A DNA stretch of 11,953 bases from Nitrospirales bacterium (GTDB taxonomy: Bacteria; Nitrospirota; Nitrospiria; Nitrospirales; UBA2166): the NCBI GenBank assembly GCA_029261375.1, contig JAJDBL010000202.1, forward strand, positions 1 to 11,953, written 5' to 3'. Shown here one piece after another: positions 1 through 7,186 of this stretch. The notes beneath the pieces were generated by a model that saw only the letters and a program-made list of their open reading frames with translations, was not told the origin of the DNA and searched no databases. Position numbers and translations under genes: made by a program. Every line of letters starts with the position of its first letter. The stretch's first letter is position 1.

Positions 1-1257
1 CGATCGGCGGCGCTTGGTTCGTTCGAGCTAGTCATTCTTGTCGGTCTCAATGAGGGTGAATGGCCGGCACGGACCGAGCGTAATATTTTTTATCCACAAT
101 GGCTGCTCCAAGATTTCGGCTGGCCGTCAGATGCGGACACACTGGCGGGTGAGCGCGACGCTTTTCGTGAGCTTCTCCGTCTTTCCCGGAGTCGTGTCGC
201 CGTGTTTCGCCATCAACTTGAACAGGACATCCCGACGGTAGAATCGCCGTTTCTTGAAGAGATCCATGACGTCGCCGGCGCCAACGTGGACTCCATACCA
301 ACACACGAGATGATGGCCCTGATCACCTCACGGCATGAAGCGCTCCGCTTTGGTCTCGTCACTCCACAGACGATGCGGCCTCAAAAACATGTGTCCGGCA
401 TTCTCAGTAATCACGTCGCAGAACTTGAGCCCGTGTCCGCCACGGCCTTTGAGTTATACCTTCGGTGTCCCTTCAAGTATTTCTCAAAATACGTACTTCG
501 TCTCAATGAAGAAGAGGACGTACCGCCAGGACTCACTCCCTTGCAACTGGGAAGAATTGTCCACGACATCCTGAAAGAAGGGTTTACCCAGTGGGACGCG
601 GGCACTCCAGACGCTCGAGCCATTACTGACGACAACTATGATGACGCAGTCGCACTCTTTACACAGATTGCCGCTGATAAAATTCCTCGACGCTATCAGG
701 GTCGAGAGATGGCCCGTCTCTTTGGGAGTCTAGGACAGCCTGGGACCATCGAATGGCTTCTCCGTGAGGAAGTGACGCGAGGACCGATTGCCAGACGGCT
801 GGTTGAGCACCCATTCCGAACCACCCTTCGCCTCGACCATGGCCCTGATGGCGCATCCCCATGGTTCGTTGACGTGAAAGGACGCGCAGACCGTGTGGAT
901 ATCGACGATGACGGTGCGCTCCATGTCTACGATTACAAAACCGGAAAAGCTCCAGACACGAAAGCCACGCTTCAAGTGCCACTCTATGCCATGTGCCTTG
1001 CCCAAGACCTGTCCGCACACCCACGCGAAGCAGCCTATCTCAGTCTTCGAGATCGTAAGGCTGTTCACCGCGATGACTATGAGGCCACGGCTCTCCGCCT
1101 CGTCGAGACTTATCAACACATTTCTGATGGCAACTTTCCCGCACGTCCCTCGCATGATCGATTGTGCGACAGCTGTGGATACGTGGGGGCATGTCGCAAA
1201 GAATTTGATGTTTCCACTTTCACTCCAGATTTAACCGCCTCTCCCGACCATTTATGA
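1..1257 (+). CDS. addB: AddB-type helicase-like / Fe-S PD-(D/E)XK nuclease, C-terminal part (5' truncated by window)
   Basis: The frame is open from base 1, so the gene begins outside the window; the GTG at 202 is internal. The first codons read VILVGLNEGEWP, the motif near the end of the inactivated helicase region of AddB proteins. The nuclease domain follows (numbering the 418 visible residues): YLRCPF with Cys156, LGRIVHDIL around 184-192, Asp297 in GRAD, Asp311 and Lys313 in DYKTG, and QVPLYA just after. Cys389, Cys392 and Cys398 (CDSCGYVGAC) complete, with Cys156, the four-cysteine iron-sulfur staple of AddB-type nucleases. All expected catalytic residues are present, so it should cut one strand of a resected DNA end. 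The stop overlaps the downstream addA start by 4 nt, implying translational coupling and a heterodimer. Family assignment is strong; the exact name (AddB versus a generic RecB-family exonuclease) rests on this motif set and the addA neighbour. Confidence 0.87.
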   Translation, partial: RSAALGSFELVILVGLNEGEWPARTERNIFYPQWLLQDFGWPSDADTLAGERDAFRELLRLSRSRVAVFRHQLEQDIPTVESPFLEEIHDVAGANVDSIPTHEMMALITSRHEALRFGLVTPQTMRPQKHVSGILSNHVAELEPVSATAFELYLRCPFKYFSKYVLRLNEEEDVPPGLTPLQLGRIVHDILKEGFTQWDAGTPDARAITDDNYDDAVALFTQIAADKIPRRYQGREMARLFGSLGQPGTIEWLLREEVTRGPIARRLVEHPFRTTLRLDHGPDGASPWFVDVKGRADRVDIDDDGALHVYDYKTGKAPDTKATLQVPLYAMCLAQDLSAHPREAAYLSLRDRKAVHRDDYEATALRLVETYQHISDGNFPARPSHDRLCDSCGYVGACRKEFDVSTFTPDLTASPDHL

Positions 1258-4200
1258 CGACCACGGCATCTCCATCGGATCACCTCGCACGCGAAGAGGC
1301 CAGCGACCCGCGCTTCAACGTTTCTCTCGAAGCATCGGCAGGTACTGGAAAGACTCGCGTATTGGTCGATCGTTATGTTCGGCTTATCGCTGAGGGTGCA
1401 CGCCCGCGAAATATTCTCGCGATTACCTTCACGCGCAAAGCCGCGGGGGAGATGAAACATCGCATCGTTGACACCCTGCGCAATAACAGATCGCTCTGGA
1501 AGGACGTCCGAGGTCAACTGCTTGAGGTGCATATCGCCACGATGGATGCTTTCTGCCTTGGTCTGTTGAAGGAGTTCCCTCTTGAAGCGGGCCTGGAACC
1601 GGATATGGACCTGCTCGAGAACGTCGACTCAGGTCGCCTTCTCGAAGAAGCCGTAGAAAAGAGTCTCAGTCATCGTCGGTACGATGGTCAGCCGGATATC
1701 ACGTTTCTGGCATCCCTCTTCGGTGACGCTCCATTGCGCCGAGGTACTCGCAACCATCTTCGCAATCATGTCGTACGTGGGGCATTACTCGATCGTTTTG
1801 TACGGCAACGCGTTCCCAGAAATCTCAACCTTCATGATGCGCTCGCGGAAATTGCGCATCACCTTCATGACAGATTGACTCAGAACACGTGGACGACATT
1901 GCCCGCGGCCATACAACGGGCGATGGATGCAAAGACGGCGAGACCAATCGATCTCGAATATGTGGCTGCGTATTTTCTGACCCAAACCGGGCAGCCCAGA
2001 AAGAAACTCTCGCGACTGGTTTCACGGCATGATTTTGAGAGTCGCGCGGCCTACGAACAACATCGCACGCAGGTCTTGGAGATCGCGCCTGCCATTGCGG
2101 AGCACTACCATCATTGGCGACGACAAGTGGACTTGTATGCAGTCCGAGAACTTTCCCGGCTCTATCAGGACGCCGCCGCACATTTTTCGCGGCTAAAGCG
2201 CGCTCGAGGTGGATTGGACTTCTCAGATGTCGTGGCACACGCCGCATCCCTTCTTGAACAGCGTGGAGCATTCTCACAAAGTCGCTTTCGCCTGGAATCC
2301 AGATATCACCACCTACTCATCGACGAGTTTCAAGATACCAACGATGTGCACTGGTCTGTCATCCGCAACCTCATCGCGTCATGGGGTGAAGGATATGGAC
2401 TGGTACAAGAAGCCATCGCCACGCATCAAGAACAGGGTCGCGGAAAAGGGGCGATTCAAGAACCCAGTATCTTTGTCGTCGGTGATCGAAAACAATCGAT
2501 CTATGGATGGCGCGACGCGCGCGTTGAACTCCAACAGACCGCCACAGACCATCTCTTACAGATTCGTCCACACTTTGGCCGAAAACTCACCATTCGTCAG
2601 AGCTTCCGAACGTGTCCTTCCCTACTAGAGTTTCTGAACGACCTTTTCGCGGGGACGCCAAAAACCACCGATGATGTGAACTGGGCCTTTCGATACCAAA
2701 AGCACGACTACTTTCCCATCCTCGGTACCGACGACGCCAGCAACGCGCTTGGCCTCGCCATTGCCGCAAATCGGAACACCGCCGCGGCTGCGGTGGCGGA
2801 TGAAATCGTTCGCCTTCTCGAGGAGGAGGACTATCGCCCACAAGACATCGCTGTCCTATTTCGAAGTCGAACCCATTACCAGATATATGAAGAGGCCTTA
2901 TCCAACCGCGGAGTTCCGACGTACGCATATCAGGGGCTTGGCTTCTATGATTCCCCCGAGGTTCGGGATCTTCAGGCGTTGATACGATATCTCGCGAATC
3001 CAATGTCAGAGCTTCGTGCTGCCGAGTTTCTCCGTTCTCGATTTATCCGCCTCTCCGACACCGCACTCGCACTCATTGCCAGACAACGTCAGGGAAAAGC
3101 GCTCACCGGACCTCTGGTCCAGATGTTGACACTCGGACGCGTGAACCTTCATCAGCAGCCATACCTGGCCCCCGCCGATCAGGCGATTCTGACACACATC
3201 TTGCCGATGATAAGAGAATGGCTGGCAAACGTTGACAAGGTGCCTCCTTCAGATCTTCTCACGATCATTCTCGAAGAGACTGACTACAGTGCGTGCTTTG
3301 CTGACCGTAGGGGCGCACAAGGATGGGAGAACCTCAAGAAAATTCGAGAACTCATCCGCCGGGCGCAGAATCGCGGGTACATGACGTTCGCGAGGCTCGC
3401 GGACTACCTACTCCACGCATCATCGAGCGACGAATCTCTTGCTGTACTCGAGGCCGTCGACGGGGTCAGTCTCATGACCATCCACACGTCGAAAGGTTTG
3501 GAGTTTAGAGCGGTGTTCGTGGTGAATATGGATCAGCACCTGAGAACGGACACGTCGCTGCCAAGAATTACAGAGTATGCAGACGACACGCTTGAGGTTC
3601 ATGCCATAGAGAAACCAGACGCAAAGGGCCCTGACCGCGCACTCGAAGAAGAAAAGCGTTTGCTGTATGTGGCACTGACTCGCGCCAAGCAGTACCTTGT
3701 TCTGTCATGCATCGAGACATCTCGTGAGACCGCGACAACGCTCATCAACCTCTTGCCGAAGAGCCTTCGTGATGTATTCCAGGGCGTCGCTGAAACGGAA
3801 GATGATCACGCCACATGGCACCCACGTCGCCGGCCGCATGAATTTCGCATTCTTCGCGCGTCGCCTACCCCGAAAACCTATCAACGTAGCAGCACGCGTC
3901 GTTCAGAGATCCTTGCCCTGACACCCCTTCCAGCACCTCAGGTCTCGAGAACGACAGTCAGTGACCTGAGCAACACGTCGTTGGATGACAATACGGCGCA
4001 AGATTGGACCGACTCCATCGAGAGCATGGTGGGAACAACGGTTCACCGATTATTTGAATATGCGGTGGCCATGGATGAACGGTTACCTGAGATCGCCAAC
4101 ACCTTGTTTCCACACATGGCGGGTCAACTGGTGGAAGATCGCGAACGTGCAATCCATCAGATTGTCGAATTCTATCAGCAGCTCCGCACACAGCCGGAAC

Positions 4201-4466
4201 TCGCCTCACTTCTCGCCACCGGTAATGTCTATAGCGAGGTCCTATTTGCACTAAGCCAGAACGGACAGATCGTCCGCGGATCCATCGACACGCTGATTTG
4301 TTTCGCGGATAGGGTGGTGGTGGTGGATTTCAAGACAGGCTCGCCCTCTGAGACACATCGGGTACAGATGGAGCTGTACATCGAAGCGACAAAGGGCGTC
4401 TTTCCTACACGTTCGGTAGAAGGATTGATCCTCTACCCAAACAAGGCGCCGACGAGGATTGCCTAA
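1254..4466 (+). CDS. addA: AddA-type UvrD/Rep helicase-nuclease, ATP-dependent
   Basis: Complete 1070-residue superfamily 1A helicase with a C-terminal nuclease, acting in the cytoplasm on double-strand DNA ends to generate 3' tails for RecA. Motifs in order: Walker A ASAGTGKT at 27-34; motif Ia TFTRKAAGEM at 58-67; Walker B LIDEFQDTN with Asp357 and Glu358; motif III VVGDRKQSIYGWRDA at about 408-422; motif IV FRTCPSLLEFLN; motif V MTIHTSKGLEF at about 741-751; motif VI EKRLLYVALTRAK at 800-812. The PD-(D/E)XK nuclease shows GTTVHRLFE (His931), Asp1012 in GSIDT, Asp1025 and Lys1027 in DFKTG, then QMELY, so it appears active. No iron-sulfur cysteine set is visible here, as usual for AddA. The ATG overlaps the addB stop (ATGA). 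The protein is somewhat shorter than the roughly 1,230-residue Bacillus AddA but all motifs are intact. RecB is the alternative name; the AddB-like partner favours AddA. Confidence 0.93.
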   Translation: MTTTASPSDHLAREEASDPRFNVSLEASAGTGKTRVLVDRYVRLIAEGARPRNILAITFTRKAAGEMKHRIVDTLRNNRSLWKDVRGQLLEVHIATMDAFCLGLLKEFPLEAGLEPDMDLLENVDSGRLLEEAVEKSLSHRRYDGQPDITFLASLFGDAPLRRGTRNHLRNHVVRGALLDRFVRQRVPRNLNLHDALAEIAHHLHDRLTQNTWTTLPAAIQRAMDAKTARPIDLEYVAAYFLTQTGQPRKKLSRLVSRHDFESRAAYEQHRTQVLEIAPAIAEHYHHWRRQVDLYAVRELSRLYQDAAAHFSRLKRARGGLDFSDVVAHAASLLEQRGAFSQSRFRLESRYHHLLIDEFQDTNDVHWSVIRNLIASWGEGYGLVQEAIATHQEQGRGKGAIQEPSIFVVGDRKQSIYGWRDARVELQQTATDHLLQIRPHFGRKLTIRQSFRTCPSLLEFLNDLFAGTPKTTDDVNWAFRYQKHDYFPILGTDDASNALGLAIAANRNTAAAAVADEIVRLLEEEDYRPQDIAVLFRSRTHYQIYEEALSNRGVPTYAYQGLGFYDSPEVRDLQALIRYLANPMSELRAAEFLRSRFIRLSDTALALIARQRQGKALTGPLVQMLTLGRVNLHQQPYLAPADQAILTHILPMIREWLANVDKVPPSDLLTIILEETDYSACFADRRGAQGWENLKKIRELIRRAQNRGYMTFARLADYLLHASSSDESLAVLEAVDGVSLMTIHTSKGLEFRAVFVVNMDQHLRTDTSLPRITEYADDTLEVHAIEKPDAKGPDRALEEEKRLLYVALTRAKQYLVLSCIETSRETATTLINLLPKSLRDVFQGVAETEDDHATWHPRRRPHEFRILRASPTPKTYQRSSTRRSEILALTPLPAPQVSRTTVSDLSNTSLDDNTAQDWTDSIESMVGTTVHRLFEYAVAMDERLPEIANTLFPHMAGQLVEDRERAIHQIVEFYQQLRTQPELASLLATGNVYSEVLFALSQNGQIVRGSIDTLICFADRVVVVDFKTGSPSETHRVQMELYIEATKGVFPTRSVEGLILYPNKAPTRIA

Positions 4467-4481
4467 TCCGGCTCGGAAGAA

Positions 4482-4970
4482 TTACCGCGGTGCGTAGGCT
4501 AACTGTGAGACCACCAACACACCGATATCAAATTGATCGTCGTATCTCAGAATCATGTGGGTCTGGGCTCCAACCCACGTATAATCATGTGATGAGCGGC
4601 TCATATTTTTTCCGGTTCCGAATCGCTCCGTCAGCGCGGCTACCAGTGCGTGGTAGTTTGGCCCGTCACGGTATTTGATCGTCACCCGCTTAAATTCATC
4701 CGCATCAAAGGAGTACAAGATGCTCTCGACGATGATATCTCCGATCCGAAGAGGTTCTCCCGATAAGTAGTACGTCTTCCGTTCCGTGCCTTCCTCAGGC
4801 GTTCCCCACAATGTTAATCCCTCAATCTGCGAAACCTTGGTATTCCAGGAATACCCCTTAAACCCATTGGGATCAGGCGAAAGCTTGCCGTCATCGGCAA
4901 TGAGTAACGCCGGGAATACGAGACAGCAGAGGGTGATGCAAAAAAAGAGAGACTGTATTCGTTTCGTCAC
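4482..4970 (-). CDS. Small secreted protein of unknown function (162 aa)
   Basis: Begins with GTG at 4970-4968, preceded on the - strand by AAAGGAG about 9 nt upstream, a good ribosome binding site. Residues 1-25 form a signal peptide: basic MTKR, hydrophobic core through FPALLIA, likely cleavage before DDGK. This suggests export to the periplasm or outside. The mature part has GFKGYSWNTKVSQIEGL (about 36-52), then KIxDI-like and VESILYSFD strands, FKRVTIKYRDG, and YHALVAALTERFGTG near 106-120. It resembles, by my recollection, a loose group of small exported proteins in deltaproteobacteria and relatives with an 'F-G-W... LxxRYG' layout and no assigned role. No catalytic motif or cysteine pair is visible in the mature part. 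It is convergent with addA with only 15 nt between the stops, so it is not part of that operon. Real gene on signal peptide plus ribosome binding site; function unknown. Confidence 0.75.
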   Translation of the reverse strand: MTKRIQSLFFCITLCCLVFPALLIADDGKLSPDPNGFKGYSWNTKVSQIEGLTLWGTPEEGTERKTYYLSGEPLRIGDIIVESILYSFDADEFKRVTIKYRDGPNYHALVAALTERFGTGKNMSRSSHDYTWVGAQTHMILRYDDQFDIGVLVVSQLAYAPR

Positions 4971-5012
4971 AACACGATTCTCCTTTGCGGTGATGTTCGC
5001 TCTTGTGTGTTA

Positions 5013-5022
5013 ACGCATGCGT
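5013..5022. other. 10-bp perfect palindrome ACGCATGCGT, possible operator
   Basis: The sequence is self-complementary, and allowing one mismatched pair it extends to about 16 bp with TT and AA flanks. It lies 43-52 nt upstream of the GTG of the - strand secreted gene, where a repressor or activator could act. A single copy of a short palindrome can arise by chance, so this is only a candidate. Confidence 0.25.
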
Positions 5023-5080
5023 AAAAGATTGGGCGTTCTTAGCTTGGGATGGCATCGTGAAGTTTCAAGAACGTCAAATC

Positions 5081-5146
5081 CGTCATACCCGCGAAAGCGG
5101 ATAACCAGAAACGGATCCTGGATTTCGGGTCAAGCCCGGAATGACG
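5081..5146. repeat. REP/MITE-like palindromic repeat element
   Basis: The ends are inverted copies: CGTCAT (5081-5086) and ATGACG (5141-5146), continuing to 8 of 9 matching pairs. Inside are three short stems: CCGC-GAAA-GCGG (5089-5100), CCAG/CTGG (5105-5108 with 5118-5121) and CGGG/CCCG (5126-5129 with 5135-5138). The text closely matches the widespread dispersed repeat of many bacterial genomes that reads roughly GTCATTCCCGCGAAAGCGGG at one end and ends in an AATGACG type sequence. This copy is diverged (ATACCC for ATTCCC, extra bases after GCGG). Such elements are non-coding, often multi-copy between genes, and may be mobilised in trans or act as transcript stabilisers. Only one copy is present in this window. 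Confidence 0.7.
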
Positions 5147-5291
5147 AGCAGGTGCTATGTCTTCATCTACAGTTACCTGCTGATGCCACCCCTAGCATTT
5201 CACCGAACATTATATCATCGCACAAGGATGTCGGATGCACGTGACGACAATACTGTACTCTCGGTTTCATCAATGCTTGCTGCGCGCTGAA

Positions 5292-5300
5292 TGCTACACT
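5292..5300 (+). promoter_or_regulatory. Possible extended -10 element (TGCTACACT) upstream of pelD
   Basis: TGC followed by TACACT fits an extended -10 (TGn plus TAnnnT) of a housekeeping sigma factor. No good -35 sits 16-18 nt upstream, though a TTGCTG occurs closer, at 5277-5282, with too short a spacer (12 nt). If used, the transcript would carry a leader of roughly 135 nt including the hairpin at 5342-5364. No clear sigma-54 site was found. Weak evidence from sequence alone. Confidence 0.25.
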
Positions 5301-5341
5301 ATCATCGATTGGCATGAGACCATCCAAGTCTAAAAGACGGC

Positions 5342-5364
5342 CGAGGCGTTCCCAACGCGACTCG
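5342..5364 (+). promoter_or_regulatory. Hairpin in the presumed pelD leader
   Basis: CGAG-GCGTT pairs with AACGC-(GA)-CTCG: 9 base pairs with a 2-nt bulge on the 3' side and a CCC loop. It lies about 80 nt before the pelD ATG. A T-rich stretch (AGTTTTAA near 5378) follows, but not directly, so it is not a textbook terminator. It could be a leader attenuator, a protein-binding hairpin or the remains of an upstream terminator. Confidence 0.4.
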
Positions 5365-5443
5365 ATCCGCCAAACTAGTTTTAACCCCTCCACACAATCC
5401 ACGTGACCATCCCCATCACCGTAGACACACCATCAGGAGTGTA

Positions 5444-7177
5444 ATGGGTCACGCGGGCCAACATACGGATACGTTTCTGGGAATTCGCCGTTCTGCACTT
5501 CTGGAAATTACCCTCTTTCTTCTAGTGGCACTCGTCGCGGATCTTCTCTTCGGAGATGGAACACGCTACTGGGATGCGACGCCACATCCGTTCTGGCTCA
5601 TTATCATTCTGGTCAGCGCACAATACGGAACCAGCGAGGGGCTACTCGCAAGCGCCTTTGCGAGTGCGGCGTTGTTGACGTTGAATCTACCAAAACAATT
5701 GCTCGGAGAAGATATCTATTCCTATCTTTTCACCGTCCTTGAGCAACCGTTGATGTGGTTTTGCATGGCAGTGCTCGTCGGAGAATTACGCATGCGTCAT
5801 ATCCGGGAACGAGACATGCTGCGTGAGCAACTTCGCCTCTCAACTGACCGCGAGGAGACAATCACGGCAGACTATCATCGTATTCAGCACACCAAGCAGG
5901 AGTTAGAAGTTCAGGTTGCCAGTCAAGAAAACACTGCACTCGCCACCTTTAAGGCAGCACGCGAGATTGAAAAGGTCCATCCCGATGAAGTACTCCAAGG
6001 GGTCATCACGATCGTCAATAGCACCATGCGGGCGAAGAAGTTCTCGATGTTCCTCCTTCAGGACGATCAGCTCAATCTCGTCCTACAGCATGGATGGACC
6101 GACGACGATCTGTTCTCCAAGACATTCCAGCCCACGTCGCCGTTGTTTCAACATGTGATCAAAGAGCAACACGTACTCAGCATCGCCAACGAAACTGACG
6201 AGCCCATATTGGGGCAAGAGGGGGTGTTGGTCGGCCCGCTCGTGAACCAGGACGATCAGCGTGTCATCGGCATGTTAAAAATCGATGAGATGGAGTTTCT
6301 TGATCTGAGTATCACCAGCGCACAAACCCTTACCGCATTGTGTGACTGGATCGCGACCACCTATACCCATGCCTTGCTCTACCAATCTGCGCAAGCCGAC
6401 CATGTGGCCAGCGACACCTTGCCACCGAATTCTCCACGTAGTTTTGCAAAGCAAAAAGCCATGCTCAGAGATATGGCCAGCCACATCGGGTTCGATCTTT
6501 CAATGATCGTCGTGCGGCTCGAGAACATCGAGCGACTTGAGCTGGATCAAATCAACCGTATTCCGCACGCGATCACAACACTCCAAGAGACGATATTGAA
6601 ACCTCTTGAGGCCGTCGATGATTACGATGACACGGCACACGAATATGCTGTTCTTTTGCCTGGAGCATCTCGAGACTACGCCACGTTGCTTGGAGAAACT
6701 ATCCTTTCCACTCTCACGGACATGTTACCAACTCGAGGGACGCCAGTGAGTTTCGCCATCTCGACACAATCGCTCCATGCAGAGAAGACTGAACCCAAGA
6801 TCCTCAACCCTAAACTGTTCGCATTCAGGCTCAAGTTCCTCGGTGATCTTTCGGTAGCCGCAGATTTTCCTGTCCATACGCTCACGCTAAAACTTACCAA
6901 AACAGACGAGAGCGCAATGATGAATATCGCGGCGATAACCCAGATTGGAGAGACACTCGAACGCATCCTTGAAATGTTTTTAGCGGAACATCCGACATAC
7001 TTCGGACATCGCTTCTCCCCGACACAATATGCCGTCGTACTCTCGGCGATACCTCTCGAGCAAGCTACGGAGGAAGGGAAAGAACTGCTGCAGAGATTAC
7101 AATCAGACGTTCCGGCGAACGAAATCCAGGTGTGCTCAAGCCTTCACACGGCATCTCCAACTGTCGCGCCCCAATGA
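5444..7177 (+). CDS. pelD: PelD-like inner-membrane regulator of Pel synthesis (GAF plus degenerate GGDEF)
   Basis: 577 residues. Four hydrophobic segments at about 19-36, 50-61, 63-80 and 95-113 anchor it in the inner membrane; a charged helical, likely coiled-coil stretch follows (115-160). A GAF-like domain spans about 165-315 (the EKVHPDEVLQGVITIV start and IGMLKIDEMEFLDLS end are typical). A degenerate GGDEF domain covers about 336-445, with HEYAVLLPG where GGDEF(A)xLLPG would be. In Pseudomonas PelD the matching domain binds c-di-GMP through RxxD and switches on the PelDEFG synthase complex. Here no RxxD is visible, and the protein continues through 470-570 with a segment of similar layout (TQYAVVLS), apparently a second degenerate copy. 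Pseudomonas PelD is about 455 residues, so the tail is extra. The start is ATG with AGGAG only 4 nt upstream, slightly close; no better in-frame start exists. First gene of the pelDEFG operon. Confidence 0.86.
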   Translation: MGHAGQHTDTFLGIRRSALLEITLFLLVALVADLLFGDGTRYWDATPHPFWLIIILVSAQYGTSEGLLASAFASAALLTLNLPKQLLGEDIYSYLFTVLEQPLMWFCMAVLVGELRMRHIRERDMLREQLRLSTDREETITADYHRIQHTKQELEVQVASQENTALATFKAAREIEKVHPDEVLQGVITIVNSTMRAKKFSMFLLQDDQLNLVLQHGWTDDDLFSKTFQPTSPLFQHVIKEQHVLSIANETDEPILGQEGVLVGPLVNQDDQRVIGMLKIDEMEFLDLSITSAQTLTALCDWIATTYTHALLYQSAQADHVASDTLPPNSPRSFAKQKAMLRDMASHIGFDLSMIVVRLENIERLELDQINRIPHAITTLQETILKPLEAVDDYDDTAHEYAVLLPGASRDYATLLGETILSTLTDMLPTRGTPVSFAISTQSLHAEKTEPKILNPKLFAFRLKFLGDLSVAADFPVHTLTLKLTKTDESAMMNIAAITQIGETLERILEMFLAEHPTYFGHRFSPTQYAVVLSAIPLEQATEEGKELLQRLQSDVPANEIQVCSSLHTASPTVAPQ

Positions 7178-7186
7178 CATGATCGC

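Larger units (their letters stand above)
4971..5443. other. Intergenic region between the - strand secreted gene and pelD
   Basis: A 473-nt stretch between divergently transcribed genes with no convincing coding sequence: the short open frames on either strand lack ribosome binding sites and family signatures. It contains a 10-bp palindrome (5013-5022), a REP/MITE-like repeat (5081-5146), a weak promoter candidate (5292-5300) and a hairpin (5342-5364), each listed separately. It must hold the promoters of both flanking genes. For the - strand gene I found TTGACG and TTGAAA-like -35 boxes at about 5055-5078 (read on the - strand) but no good -10. Confidence 0.6.

Noticed and set aside
202..1257. 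Separate 351-residue nuclease gene starting at GTG 202
   Set aside because: The frame is open upstream to base 1 and encodes the conserved LVGLNEGEWP motif, so the GTG is internal to a longer AddB-type gene.
4466..4482. Bidirectional terminator between addA and the convergent gene
   Set aside because: Only a 4-bp stem (TCCG-GCT-CGGA) is visible with no T-run, too weak to call.
5017..5244. Open frame of 75 codons on the + strand after the secreted gene
   Set aside because: It runs through the palindromic repeat (the translated YPRKR-type stretch is a known false product of this repeat) and has no ribosome binding site.
5163..5402. Open frame of 79 codons on the - strand in the pelD upstream region
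   Set aside because: No ribosome binding site, no recognisable domain or signal sequence, and it occupies the region that must hold the pel promoter and leader.
5163..5443. c-di-GMP GEMM riboswitch in the pelD leader
   Set aside because: The conserved core and tetraloop-receptor pattern of GEMM-I or GEMM-II was not found by eye; only a simple hairpin is present.
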